NCBI GenBank assembly: GCA_019218315.1
Contig: JAHUUI010000001.1
Coordinates: 541,722-605,721, forward strand
Reading direction: 5' to 3'
DNA from: Cardiobacteriaceae bacterium TAE3-ERU3
Lineage (GTDB): Bacteria > Pseudomonadota > Gammaproteobacteria > Cardiobacteriales > Cardiobacteriaceae
DNA: 64,000 bases
The translations under genes and the position numbers were made by a program. The first letter of the stretch is position 1, and each line of letters opens with the position of its first letter. Below are positions 48,548-57,725 of this stretch, piece after piece. Under the pieces are notes generated by a model that saw only the letters and a program-made list of their open reading frames with translations, ran no database searches and was not told the origin of the DNA.

Positions 48548-49732
48548 ATGGACAACCTCTTCTCAGATCGAATCAAAAAAACCAAACCGTCTTTTATCCG
48601 TGAAATTCTTAAAGTCACTGCCAACCCTGATTTCATCAGCTTTGCCGGTGGCTTACCACAGCCTGCATTATTTCCTTATGATGACATTGCACGTGCCGCT
48701 GAAGCCTTGTTTGCCGAGCAAGACCGCAGCATCCTGCAATACAGCACCACTGAAGGCAGCCCCGTACTGCGGCAATACATAGCGAACCGCTATAAAAAGC
48801 AATTCAATATCGACGTTGATCCAAGCAACATCATCATCACGACCGGTTCACAGCAGGCGCTCGACCTGCTTGGTAAAGTGTTTATCAATACCGGCGATAA
48901 AATCGTCATGGAAGACCCGGGCTATCTCGGCGCGATTCAGGCTTTTTCCATGTACGAACCGGAAATTAGAGGCGTGCCATTCAAGGATAACCGGCTGGAT
49001 TTGGCGGTATTGGAAAACGTCTGCAAAGGCGCCAAATTCTTCTATTCCGTACCGACCTATCAAAACCCGACCGGCTTCGTCATTGATGACGCACAAAAGC
49101 AGGATATTGCTGCGATCATCAAAAACAGCGGCACGTATATCGTTGAAGACGACCCTTACGGCAACCTGACTTTTGAAGGTACGCACGACAGCAACTACTA
49201 CGCTCTGATACCGGACAACACCATCCTACTCGGCTCATTCTCGAAAATTGTCGCACCAAGCTTGCGTATCGGCTGGATTGCTGCACCAACACCTGTCATT
49301 CAAGCAATAGCCGTTGCTAAACAAGCTGCTGACCTGCACAGCAGTTATTTGAGCCAGGCATTATTGGTCAAATACTTGCAAAACAACGACCTTGATGCGC
49401 ATATCCGCACCATCTCGCAGCACTATAAAAACCAGCGTGACATCCTCATGGCTGCATTGCAGAGCAGCGAAACACTCAAAGCGATCAAATTCAATACACC
49501 AGCAGGCGGCATGTTCCTATGGGCAGAAATGCCGCACGGCCAATCAAGCAAGGATTTCCTCGAATATGCATTTGCGGAGAACGTTATCTTTGTACCGGGT
49601 GAAGTCTTTGCCATTGAAGCGGATGCGAGTAACACCCTGCGTATCAATTTCTCGTATCTCAATGAAGCACAGATTAGAGAAGGTGTTGCACGGTTGGAAA
49701 GAGCTTATAAAAATTTACTTAAAGTAACTTGA
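48548..49732 (+). CDS. PLP-dependent aminotransferase, class I (LysN/2-aminoadipate type)
   Basis: This 394-residue fold-type I aminotransferase has the N-terminal FISFAGGLPQPALFP segment typical of the 2-aminoadipate/multisubstrate subgroup. It also has PTYQNPTG near residue 170, the cofactor Asp in VEDDPYG near 200 and the PLP-binding Lys in GSFSKIVAPSLRIGW near 233. No regulatory winged-helix domain is attached, unlike the MocR protein at the right edge. The substrate cannot be deduced. It is convergent with the AT-rich membrane-protein gene (22-base gap). Confidence 0.83.
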   Translation: MDNLFSDRIKKTKPSFIREILKVTANPDFISFAGGLPQPALFPYDDIARAAEALFAEQDRSILQYSTTEGSPVLRQYIANRYKKQFNIDVDPSNIIITTGSQQALDLLGKVFINTGDKIVMEDPGYLGAIQAFSMYEPEIRGVPFKDNRLDLAVLENVCKGAKFFYSVPTYQNPTGFVIDDAQKQDIAAIIKNSGTYIVEDDPYGNLTFEGTHDSNYYALIPDNTILLGSFSKIVAPSLRIGWIAAPTPVIQAIAVAKQAADLHSSYLSQALLVKYLQNNDLDAHIRTISQHYKNQRDILMAALQSSETLKAIKFNTPAGGMFLWAEMPHGQSSKDFLEYAFAENVIFVPGEVFAIEADASNTLRINFSYLNEAQIREGVARLERAYKNLLKVT

Positions 49733-49754
49733 ATTAATTAGATCTGATAATAGA

Positions 49755-51137
49755 TTATTTTTTTAATTTTCTTTCGATGTGTATATATATACTTTTTCCT
49801 GTTCTATTTTTTTCTCCAATATGCTTGATAAGAATATTATCAATACGTTCAATATCATATTGGTCGCTAAATTCATAAGAGTAGATTAAATATTCTAAAA
49901 TTGCAGTATATTTATTTAATATGGAAGAAATTCTATTCAATCTGCTTTCGTACATATAATCATTGTTAATATAAACTTCTCTGTCAGTAATAATGCTTTT
50001 AAGAGCATTGTTTAGATTGCCCGGTATTTCTATTATTATTTCAATAGGAATAACGTGTATTTTTTTAAACAGATTTTTAACTTTATTTCCTAATTCAATT
50101 TTATTTATTTTGTTTTCAAGTTCTTTAATAATTTTTTCCTTTTTGTTATCTTCTGCAAATATTAGTGTTTCATATGTTGTCCGGATAGTATTTATTAGTT
50201 CGTTAAATTCTTCTGTATTTGACAAATGATTTCTGTAATTTCTAGCTATATTATATTTTTCTAGAGCTTCATCGTAAAAATACAAAAAATCTTTCGAGGA
50301 TATTTTTTCTCTATTTTTATTTGAAAAATAGATAAAATTATCTTCCTCGTTAAAGATAATATTTTTGTCATTACTGCCAATAATAGAAAAAAAACTAGTA
50401 ATTTCATTAGTGCAGCTATCAATATATTCTATTTGGTTATTGTGCTCAAAGATTAATTCTTTAATATGTAAAATATTATTTTCTATTTCTTGCGAAATTA
50501 ATTCAATTATATTATAATCAATGGAGAAATCCCCTAATTTAGATTGAGGGAATATCTCAATGTGTAGTTTTGTTATGTTTACTTCATGTTTATAGTCGGA
50601 TTTTTCAATATATTTTTCAAATTCTTCTAGATGTTTAAAATAATTTGTAAAATTGTTTTGTGAATTTGCAACTTCTATCTGTTTTTTTGTTTGTTCTGAG
50701 CGGTGATTTGCAGCAAGTAAAGCTACAAGAGGTATTAATAGCGCCAATATTCCTAAAGAGAATCTATATATTTCTATAAAACTATTGAATCCATTGTAAC
50801 TAAAATCAATGTATATTTTTTTACTATTTATAGTAATAATAAATGATGATATTAAAGATATAAGTATTATTGTTAGTCCAGTATTTATAACGATAGGCAG
50901 TTCGAAAAAACTTTTTTCAGGATTAAAAAAAATATTCTTATCTTTAAAACAAATATCGCTTTTTAAACTAGATATTATTTTTAATAATAAATAAGGTATA
51001 AATAGGTAAAAAATTCCTGTTAATATTATTTCTAAATTATTTAGATTGCTATTTTTTATAGTCATATATGCATAAATGCAAAATAATATACCGCAAACAA
51101 TAAATATAAAAATTAAATATGATATTTTCTTTAACAT
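49755..51137 (-). CDS. AT-rich predicted membrane protein, possible phage-defence effector
   Basis: This 460-residue protein is made mostly of Ile, Lys, Asn, Glu and Phe, and the DNA is far more AT-rich than all neighbours, a strong sign of acquisition. Four hydrophobic segments lie at about residues 5-25, 37-58, 80-103 and 122-146. Directly after the last comes NHRSEQTKKQIEVANSQNNF and NYFKHLEEF, a linker seen in membrane proteins of AbiC-like and other abortive-infection families. The rest (about 190-460) is soluble, helical and charged. I do not recognise a catalytic motif. A defence role is inference from composition and layout only. Confidence 0.6.
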   Translation of the reverse strand: MLKKISYLIFIFIVCGILFCIYAYMTIKNSNLNNLEIILTGIFYLFIPYLLLKIISSLKSDICFKDKNIFFNPEKSFFELPIVINTGLTIILISLISSFIITINSKKIYIDFSYNGFNSFIEIYRFSLGILALLIPLVALLAANHRSEQTKKQIEVANSQNNFTNYFKHLEEFEKYIEKSDYKHEVNITKLHIEIFPQSKLGDFSIDYNIIELISQEIENNILHIKELIFEHNNQIEYIDSCTNEITSFFSIIGSNDKNIIFNEEDNFIYFSNKNREKISSKDFLYFYDEALEKYNIARNYRNHLSNTEEFNELINTIRTTYETLIFAEDNKKEKIIKELENKINKIELGNKVKNLFKKIHVIPIEIIIEIPGNLNNALKSIITDREVYINNDYMYESRLNRISSILNKYTAILEYLIYSYEFSDQYDIERIDNILIKHIGEKNRTGKSIYIHIERKLKK

Positions 51138-51166
51138 AAATTTTCTCTAGCTAGGTATATTGAATA

Positions 51167-52612
51167 TTACGTACCACAAAAGGTATTTTTGATTTGCTCA
51201 TGTGGCTGTGGTGGTGCGCTATAGGGTTGTTTGTCGGGGCTGTCCTGATATGGGGTTGCGAGTGCGTGGTGTAGGTCGTGGAAGGGTTGCAGATCGCCGT
51301 TTTCCGCTGCTTCCAACGCGCGTGCGACTTGGTGATTGCGCGGGATGATGACGGGGTTGGCGTGGCGCATTGCCGCAAGGCTTGCTTGTTGGTCGGGTTC
51401 ATCGTTCAAGCGTGTGCGCCAGCACTGTTGCCAGTGTCTCAGGGCATCATTATCACCGGTTATTTCGTGGTCGCTGTTGGCGATTCTGGTCAGGTCGGCA
51501 AAGGTGTTGGTGTAGTCGGCGTGCTGGTTATTCATTAATGCCAGCAAATCGTTAATCAGAATTTCGTCGTCTTTTTGTGCGTTAAGCAGACCGAGTTTGC
51601 GGCGCATCATGTTCAGCCATGTGTCTTGGTAGTAGTCGCCCATGTCGTGAATGGCTTGTTCGGCGTGGCTGATGGCACGTTTGCTGTCGCTGTTGATGAG
51701 CGGTAGCAGGGTTTCGGCGAGGCGGGCAATGTTCCACTGCGCTATGTGTGGCTGGTTGGCGTAGGCGTAGCGGCCGTGGCGGTCGATGTAGCTGAATACG
51801 GTGGCGGGGTCGTAGTTGTCCATAAATGCGCATGGTCCATAATCAAGGGTGTCGCCACTGATCGCACAGTTATCGGTATTCATCACGCCGTGAATAAAGC
51901 CGACGCGCATCCATTCACTGACCAGTTCGGCCTGTGCGTTGCCAACGCAGTGCAGAAAGGCGAGTGTGGGGTTATCGGCTTGTACGCAGTCGGGATAGTG
52001 GCGGGCAATGGCGTAGTCAAGCAGGGTTTGCACCAGTTCGCTGCCGCCTTTGGCCGCGGCGTATTCAAAGGTACCAACGCGCAGATGCGAGCGCGCGACG
52101 CGAGTGAGAATTGCCCCTTTTTCTGCCTGTTCGCGGTATACGGCTTCACCAGTACTGACGGCGGCAAGGGCGCGGCTGGTCGGGATGTTCAGTGCGTGCA
52201 TGGCTTCACTGACGAGGTATTCACGCAGCACGGGCGCCAGTGCTGCGCGACCATCTCCGTGGCGTGAGTACGGGGTGCGGCCAGCACCTTTGAGGACGAT
52301 GTCGTGGTGGTTGCCGTTGTTGACGTGTTCGCCGAGCAGGATAGCGCGGCCATCACCGAGAATGGTGAAGTTGCCAAACTGGTGTCCGGCGTACGCTTGG
52401 GCGATGGGCTGTGCATCGTCGGGCAAGGTGTTACCGGCAAAGAGATTGGCGAGGGTAGTTGTATCAGGTGTATTGCCGAGATTGAGTGTTTGCGCAAGCT
52501 CGTCGTTCCACATCAGGAGTTGCGGATTATTGACCGGCGTCGGTTTCTGCTCACTGTAAAGTGCGCTTGGCAGGTTACGGTAGCTGTTATCGAAGTGGAA
52601 TATTTGGATCAT
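51167..52612 (-). CDS. selO: Protein adenylyltransferase SelO (YdiU)
   Basis: This 481-residue pseudokinase-fold enzyme transfers AMP from ATP to Ser, Thr or Tyr of target proteins in known members. Conserved blocks are GAGRTPYSRHGDGRA near residue 110, TRVARSHLRVG near 170 and GVMNTDNCAISGDTLDYGP near 240. The C-terminus ends in FCGT with an ordinary Cys in place of the selenocysteine of eukaryotic SelO. The ATG overlaps the stop of the SUKH gene in TAATG. It is the last gene of DUF2237-SUKH-selO. Confidence 0.93.
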   Translation of the reverse strand: MIQIFHFDNSYRNLPSALYSEQKPTPVNNPQLLMWNDELAQTLNLGNTPDTTTLANLFAGNTLPDDAQPIAQAYAGHQFGNFTILGDGRAILLGEHVNNGNHHDIVLKGAGRTPYSRHGDGRAALAPVLREYLVSEAMHALNIPTSRALAAVSTGEAVYREQAEKGAILTRVARSHLRVGTFEYAAAKGGSELVQTLLDYAIARHYPDCVQADNPTLAFLHCVGNAQAELVSEWMRVGFIHGVMNTDNCAISGDTLDYGPCAFMDNYDPATVFSYIDRHGRYAYANQPHIAQWNIARLAETLLPLINSDSKRAISHAEQAIHDMGDYYQDTWLNMMRRKLGLLNAQKDDEILINDLLALMNNQHADYTNTFADLTRIANSDHEITGDNDALRHWQQCWRTRLNDEPDQQASLAAMRHANPVIIPRNHQVARALEAAENGDLQPFHDLHHALATPYQDSPDKQPYSAPPQPHEQIKNTFCGT

Positions 52613-53178
52613 TAGAGAAGCCAGTCTGTTTCGAGTACGCCGTCTTCAAGCGTGTATTGCCGTTCGCGCAGGGTGTTGAGGATGCGTTGGCTGAATCCAG
52701 CAAAAGAAGTAGCAATAATGGTGTCGTCGTTTGCGAGGTCTGTAGCGGGTGAAAGCCGGAAGATTTGCCCGTGTGTGCCGTTTTTGCCGGGGTCAAGGTC
52801 AAGAATCAGGCGGGTACTGGCTTCGTAGTCGGAAAAGGGTATCCAGCGCGGACTCCAGTACAGCGGTTTTATTTTGTTTTCGATTAGGTGGTCGATGGGT
52901 TCTTCATTGGCAAAAAGCTCGTTCATCATTTGCCAGTTTGCAATGATGTCGTCTATCGGAAGCAGTGCGTTGTAGCCGATGGCGAGGTGTTCGTAGTGGT
53001 TGTGTTGCTGGCCGTTGCAGGTAGCAAGATAGGCTTTGAAGTCGTCGGGTAAGGATACATCAAGGGTATTTTCGAGGTAGGCGATCTCAGCTGTACTGGC
53101 AGCGGGATTGATACTTTGGTGAATAGCAGGCGCGATATGTTGCAGTTCGTCGAGGATGCGTTGCCAGATACTCTTCAT
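52612..53178 (-). CDS. SMI1/KNR4 (SUKH) family protein
   Basis: This 188-residue soluble protein has the SUKH-1 pattern: an N-terminal helix, then ASTAEIAYLENTLDVSLPDDFKAYLATCNG (residues about 27-56, shown here only as a whole block), and WIPFSDYEASTRLILDLDP near residue 115. SUKH proteins are often immunity partners of polymorphic toxins, but stand-alone housekeeping members exist. Both ends overlap neighbours by one base in TAATG, so it is translationally coupled to DUF2237 upstream and SelO downstream. No toxin gene is next to it, which argues against an immunity role here. Confidence 0.83.
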   Translation of the reverse strand: MKSIWQRILDELQHIAPAIHQSINPAASTAEIAYLENTLDVSLPDDFKAYLATCNGQQHNHYEHLAIGYNALLPIDDIIANWQMMNELFANEEPIDHLIENKIKPLYWSPRWIPFSDYEASTRLILDLDPGKNGTHGQIFRLSPATDLANDDTIIATSFAGFSQRILNTLRERQYTLEDGVLETDWLL

Positions 53179-53552
53179 TAGCGTTCTTCCTCGGGAATGC
53201 CGTAAGCAATCAAGGCGGCCAGAGGAATAACCTCTAGTGCACGTTCGTCGCAGGCATCGAGTAATACTGGCGGTGCAACGCCGACTTGGTAAGCTTCGTA
53301 CCAGCGTTCAGCGCATAAGCACCAGCGATCGCCAGGTTGCAGGCCGGGGAAGCCCCACTCCGGGCGTGGCGTCATGAGGTCGTTGCCTTGGCGCTTACTG
53401 AAGCGTAAAAATTCGGCAGTCATTTGCGCGCAGACGCTGTGGTTGCCGGGGTCGCTACCTGCGGTGTGGCAATAGCCATCGCGGTAGAATCCGGTGACAG
53501 GCGCGAAGCAGCAGGGGATAAGTGTTTTTCCAAAGATGTTTCTTGCGGTCAT
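53178..53552 (-). CDS. DUF2237 family protein
   Basis: This 124-residue protein is a clear DUF2237 member: NIFGKTLIPCC at the start, TGFYRDGYC, HSVCAQMT, GNDLMTPRPEWGFPGL and GDRWCLCAERWYEA follow in order. Seven or so Cys and several His suggest a metal site, but the biochemical role is unknown. It is the first gene of the coupled minus-strand trio and is divergent from the FhuF-like gene. Confidence 0.88.
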   Translation of the reverse strand: MTARNIFGKTLIPCCFAPVTGFYRDGYCHTAGSDPGNHSVCAQMTAEFLRFSKRQGNDLMTPRPEWGFPGLQPGDRWCLCAERWYEAYQVGVAPPVLLDACDERALEVIPLAALIAYGIPEEER

Positions 53553-53657
53553 GGTCGAGGCGGGATTTGCATATAAGCGTACTGTACACGGTTTGCGTTT
53601 AAAATTGGACTTTCATTATTTATATCGGCGCAAGGTTATAATGCGCGTTCGTTTTTA

Positions 53658-54389
53658 ATGTGTAGCGCGATGTTTTTTGATTTGGTCGATCATTATTTCT
53701 CTGCTGAACGCGATGAAATTATCGCGCAGTTGCGCAAGCTTGCGTACAGGGATGATAGTGCATCAGTAGTAGCGCTGAATGATGTGATGACGGTACCGCG
53801 CTACAGCAGCGAATGGCTGATGGCAGAAATGCGCACATTGGGCACAAATCGGCGCATGATTGCCGCGTCGTTGATGCACAAAAAGCTGATGAAAGCGACC
53901 CTGACTACATGGCTGGCGGCGTATTTGCTCGGTGAGCAGCCCGCAAGTAATGGATTGGCGCTTGAGGTCGCTGCACCGCACCGGCTGCACTGGTCGAAAG
54001 ACACCAATCAAAACGTTGATCCTTATGATTTTCTCTCGGAACTGGCAACACAGTTTGTACGCCATATGTACGATATTCATCGCTTGTCGCCGGATATTGC
54101 TTTTGGTAATGCAGCGATGACGCTGGCGGTGCCGTGGTCAAAACTGGCAGGTTTTCGCCATGACGGTGAGGCAGTGATGGCTTCGGCAGAGCAATTTTTT
54201 GCGCGTTTATGCCCGGAGCTTGGAGCGATGCTTGAATGGCATGTATTGCATCAAAATGGGCAAAATGCAGCGTATGCACGGCGGCGCAGTTGTTGCCTGA
54301 AATATCGCGTTGAAGGCAAGACGTACTGCACGACGTGCAATAAAGTTGTGATTGAAGAACAACACGCCGCTTTACTCGCAAAATGGTGA
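53658..54389 (+). CDS. FhuF-like siderophore-iron reductase
   Basis: This 243-residue protein ends in the 2Fe-2S signature of FhuF, C-C-x10-C-x2-C, at about residues 213-228 (SCCLKY...YCTTC). FhuF-type reductases release iron from hydroxamate siderophores in the cytoplasm. The first 200 residues have the helical FhuF-like domain (VPRYSSEWLMAEM). ATG 53658 and ATG 53670 are both possible, with no decisive ribosome site; TATAAT at 53637-53642 may be its -10. It is followed after four bases by a DCC-family gene. It may serve the iron-uptake operon at 24.8-30.9 kb. Confidence 0.78.
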   Translation: MCSAMFFDLVDHYFSAERDEIIAQLRKLAYRDDSASVVALNDVMTVPRYSSEWLMAEMRTLGTNRRMIAASLMHKKLMKATLTTWLAAYLLGEQPASNGLALEVAAPHRLHWSKDTNQNVDPYDFLSELATQFVRHMYDIHRLSPDIAFGNAAMTLAVPWSKLAGFRHDGEAVMASAEQFFARLCPELGAMLEWHVLHQNGQNAAYARRRSCCLKYRVEGKTYCTTCNKVVIEEQHAALLAKW

Positions 54390-54393
54390 GGCC

Positions 54394-54807
54394 ATGAATT
54401 ATCGTATTTTTTACGATGCTGAATGCCCTATTTGCCGCTGCGGGATGGCGCATATCCGCGCGTGTAATATCAAAGGCAATTTGCATTCGTTAGCACTACA
54501 GGATCACCCTGATTTATTGGCTGAATACGGTATTGATACGGATGAAGCAATGATGATTTTGCATCTCGTCGATGACGACGGCAAAATTTATGCGGGCATA
54601 GCGGCTTTCCGTATTATTTACCGTGAAAATGGCTGGCGATGGTTGGCAACATTTTTGGGTTTACCAATCGTGCACCAAGTTAGTGGGTAGTTGTATCTGC
54701 TTATTGCTCGTCACCGTTACAAAATACCAGCGTGGCTGTTGCCCAAGGTCAAAGCAAGAGGGAATTGTCAGCAGGGCAAGTATTCGCATGAGTCGGTTAT
54801 AAAATAA
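54394..54807 (+). pseudogene. DCC-family (DUF393) thioredoxin-like gene with an in-frame TAG
   Basis: ATG 54394 (GAGG just upstream) starts a protein with the family signature YDAECPICRCGM (D-x-x-C-P-x-C) at residues 6-17. A TAG at 54688-54690 ends it at 98 residues. In the same frame, reading continues as LYLLIARHRYKIPAWLLP and stops with TAA at 54805-54807, and that C-terminal block is the usual ending of the family. A single G-to-A change of a TGG codon would explain it. The shortened protein keeps the Cys pair and may have partial function. It is probably co-transcribed with the FhuF-like gene. Read-through of the stop or a sequencing error are alternatives. Confidence 0.75.
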
Positions 54808-54938
54808 CACCATGATTTTTTTGTGTAAAAATCCATTTTTGGTATGTATTTGCATATAAATCATTAATATTATGCCTTGCATAGCATTTGACTTTGTGAA
54901 TAATAACTACCCCCTATTGTCAATAATGGATGGTTATT

Positions 54939-55901
54939 ATGAAATTACTCGCTCTTGCTGTTGCACTCGCTACAGGTAGCGCTGCTGCCGCCACTTCATG
55001 GAACATGGCGACCCCTTATGCGGACGGGGAATTCCATACCCAAAACATCAAGCAGTTTATTGATGATGTGAACAAGGCGACCGATGGTGAAATCGACATC
55101 ACCCTGCATTCTGGTGCGTCTTTATACAAAGCGCCGGAAATTTTCAAAGCAGTACGCTCGAATCAGGTGCAGCTCGGTGAATTGCTGGTATCCAGCCTCG
55201 GCAATGATGATCCGGTTTTTCAGGTTGATACCCTGCCGTTCCTCGCCACCAATTACGACGATGCGAAAAAGCTGTGGGCTGCATCAAAGCCTTATATTAC
55301 GGAAGCACTGAAAGAAAAAGGCGCGATTTTGCTCTACACCACGCCGTGGCCGGGGCAGAACTTCTACACTAAAGAGCCACTCAATAGCGCCGACGACCTA
55401 AAAGGCAAGAAGATGCGCGCTTATAACGCGATGACTTCCGGCATTGCTGCGCAGCTCGACGCTGCACCGACCACGATCGAAGTTTCAGATATTCCACAGG
55501 CATTCTCGACCGGACAAATCGACGCGATGATTACCTCAAGCGCGACTGGCGCATCTTCACAGGCGTGGGATTTCGTCAATAACTACACCCGCGTCAATGC
55601 GTGGTTGCCGAAAAACATGATTTTTATCAACGAGCGCACCTGGCGTCGCCTTGATGAAGCGACACAGCAGGCAATTCTTGACGCCGCGGCTGCTGCCGAA
55701 GCGCGTGGCTGGGAAATGTCTGCCGAGAAAAACGCCGCCAGCGAGCAGATTTTGGCTGAAAATGGGATGAACGTTGCTGATGCCAATGAAGCGCTGACCG
55801 AAGCCTTGACCGAAGTTGGCCACAATATGGCTGATGAATGGACGCAGGCTGCGGGTGAAGATGGCGCAGCGATTCTCGAAGCCTACCGCAGCAGTAAATA
55901 A
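54939..55901 (+). CDS. TRAP transporter substrate-binding protein (DctP-type)
   Basis: This 320-residue periplasmic protein has a signal peptide cleaved near residue 19 (AAA-ATS). The DctP fold shows the GELLVSSLGNDDPVFQVDTLPF segment in outline, the KMRAYNAM block with the conserved substrate-binding Arg near residue 160, and PQAFSTGQIDAM near 190. ATG 54939 is used; 54930 would add three residues. It is the first gene of a six-gene operon with TRAP membrane subunits and 5-oxoprolinase genes, so the cargo is probably 5-oxoproline (pyroglutamate). Confidence 0.88.
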   Translation: MKLLALAVALATGSAAAATSWNMATPYADGEFHTQNIKQFIDDVNKATDGEIDITLHSGASLYKAPEIFKAVRSNQVQLGELLVSSLGNDDPVFQVDTLPFLATNYDDAKKLWAASKPYITEALKEKGAILLYTTPWPGQNFYTKEPLNSADDLKGKKMRAYNAMTSGIAAQLDAAPTTIEVSDIPQAFSTGQIDAMITSSATGASSQAWDFVNNYTRVNAWLPKNMIFINERTWRRLDEATQQAILDAAAAAEARGWEMSAEKNAASEQILAENGMNVADANEALTEALTEVGHNMADEWTQAAGEDGAAILEAYRSSK

Positions 55902-56407
55902 TGCGCCTGTGTATGCTGAAACGTGCGCTACACGGCGTATATTCGGCAGCGGGCATTGCAGCAGCATTAAGCATGCTGCTGATTCTCGGCCTGATTGTCG
56001 CGCAAATCGTTGCGCGACAATTTGATACCCACATTCCCTCGTCTGGCGATGTGATGGGTTATGCCGTGGTATGGGCAACTTTCCTCGGCCTGCCTTACAC
56101 CATGCAGGCGCGCGGACATATTCGCGTTGAGCTGGTTACCAGCCGCCTGCCGCGCCAGTACCGTCGCCCATTGGCATTGCTCATCGGCCTGTTTGCGACG
56201 GTGATGCTTGCGGTGCTGTCGTACTTCGTCATTATGCTGATTTACGAGTCGTGGGAGTATCAGGATGTCACCGACGGCGAAATCCCGCTGCCACTGTGGC
56301 TGGTGCAATTGCCGATGGCAATTGGCTGCGTATTGTTCACCCTGTCGATGCTGACAACCACGGTAGAAGACTGGCTGGCAAAGCCGCACCCCGTGGATAT
56401 TTCATAA
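55901..56407 (+). CDS. TRAP transporter small membrane subunit (DctQ-type)
   Basis: This 168-residue inner-membrane protein has four hydrophobic helices at about residues 15-37, 52-70, 90-113 and 130-152. The YAVVWATFLGLPYTMQARGHIRVEL region is the typical DctQ block. The start codon overlaps the stop of the binding protein in TAATG. It pairs with the large subunit encoded directly after it. Confidence 0.87.
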   Translation: MRLCMLKRALHGVYSAAGIAAALSMLLILGLIVAQIVARQFDTHIPSSGDVMGYAVVWATFLGLPYTMQARGHIRVELVTSRLPRQYRRPLALLIGLFATVMLAVLSYFVIMLIYESWEYQDVTDGEIPLPLWLVQLPMAIGCVLFTLSMLTTTVEDWLAKPHPVDIS

Positions 56408-56417
56408 TGGATTGCTA

Positions 56418-57725
56418 ATGGATCAACTCACCATCGCTCTGATTTTACTCGCTGTGTTGTTTGGCTCTCTGGCGCTGGGTTTGTGGGTTTCGTTGTCTTT
56501 GCTGATGGTCGCAGTAAGCGGCTATTGGCTGATAGACAACAGCCAGTGGGGCAATATCACCGCAACCATTGCCTGGGGTTCGATTGCTGACTGGAAGCTT
56601 GCGCCGCTGCCGATGTTCATCTGGATGGGGGAAATACTGTTCCGCTCGGGCCTGTCGAAAAACCTGTTTGATGGCCTGTCGGTATGGCTGAACCGTCTGC
56701 CCGGCAAATTGTTTCACGTCAATACTTTGAGCTGCGGCATTTTTGCTGCGGTGTCAGGTTCGTCGGCGGCGACGGTCGCTACAGTCGGCAACATCACTTT
56801 GCCGCAACTCAAGCGCCTCGGGTACCGCGAATCGTACGCCATCGGCGGATTGGGCGGCTCGGGTACGCTTGGCTTGCTGATTCCGCCGTCGATCATGATG
56901 ATTATTTACGGCGTGGCAGCCGAAGTCTCGGTATCGCGCCTGTTTATGGCGGGGGTATTGCCGGGCATTTTGCTGATAGTGCTGTTCATGGGCTACACCA
57001 TGATTTATTGCTGGTTGAACCCCGATGCCGTGCCGGATAACCCGCCCGAAGCTGCGCAGAACAACAAATTGCGCGCCACATTCAAATTACTGCCGGTTGT
57101 TTTGCTGATTGTCGCGGTACTTGGCTCGATTTACGCCGGTATTGCGTCGCCGATCGAGGCATCCGGTCTGGGTGTGGTCGGCGCACTGATACTGACCCTG
57201 CTCGAAGGCAGCCTGACGTGGCGGACGTTTTGCGATGGCCTGATGGCGGCAGTGAAGACCACGGCAATGTTGCTGTTTATCATCGTCGCGGCGACCGTAC
57301 TCACCAATGCAATGGGCTTCATCGGCCTGCCGCGCGAGCTGGCACAAGCCGTAGCGGCAATGGATTTATCGGTCGGATTGCTGATTGTCATGCTGACTCT
57401 GCTGTTCATTCTGCTCGGCTGCTTCCTCGACGGTATTTCGGTCATCCTGCTCACCACGGCGACCATCCTGCCAATGGTACAGGCCGCGGGCATCGATCCG
57501 CTGTGGTTCGGCATTTATCTGGTGATCGTCGTGGAAATGTCGCAAATCACACCGCCGGTCGGCTTTAACCTGTTCGTCCTGCAAAGCCTCACCGGTAAAG
57601 ACCTGATGCTGATTGCGCGCTACACCATGCCGTTTTTCTTCCTGATGATGCTGGCAATCGTCCTCATCTGGCTATTCCCTGAAATCGTAACGTGGCTACC
57701 GACGACCATGACGGAGGCAAGATAA
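56418..57725 (+). CDS. TRAP transporter large membrane subunit (DctM-type)
   Basis: This 435-residue inner-membrane protein has about twelve helices and the DctM signatures AAVSGSSAATVATVG near residue 110 and LGLLIPPSIMMIIYG near residue 150, with MSQITPPVGFNLFV near the end. It carries the Na+-coupled substrate path. ATG 56418 is chosen over the TTG at 56412. Its stop overlaps the start of pxpA in TAATG, so transporter and enzyme genes are translationally coupled. Confidence 0.9.
   Translation: MDQLTIALILLAVLFGSLALGLWVSLSLLMVAVSGYWLIDNSQWGNITATIAWGSIADWKLAPLPMFIWMGEILFRSGLSKNLFDGLSVWLNRLPGKLFHVNTLSCGIFAAVSGSSAATVATVGNITLPQLKRLGYRESYAIGGLGGSGTLGLLIPPSIMMIIYGVAAEVSVSRLFMAGVLPGILLIVLFMGYTMIYCWLNPDAVPDNPPEAAQNNKLRATFKLLPVVLLIVAVLGSIYAGIASPIEASGLGVVGALILTLLEGSLTWRTFCDGLMAAVKTTAMLLFIIVAATVLTNAMGFIGLPRELAQAVAAMDLSVGLLIVMLTLLFILLGCFLDGISVILLTTATILPMVQAAGIDPLWFGIYLVIVVEMSQITPPVGFNLFVLQSLTGKDLMLIARYTMPFFFLMMLAIVLIWLFPEIVTWLPTTMTEAR

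Noticed and set aside
51167-51190. Selenocysteine codon at the SelO C-terminus
   Set aside because: The codon is an ordinary TGT/TGC Cys followed by Gly-Thr and a normal stop; no SECIS element is needed.
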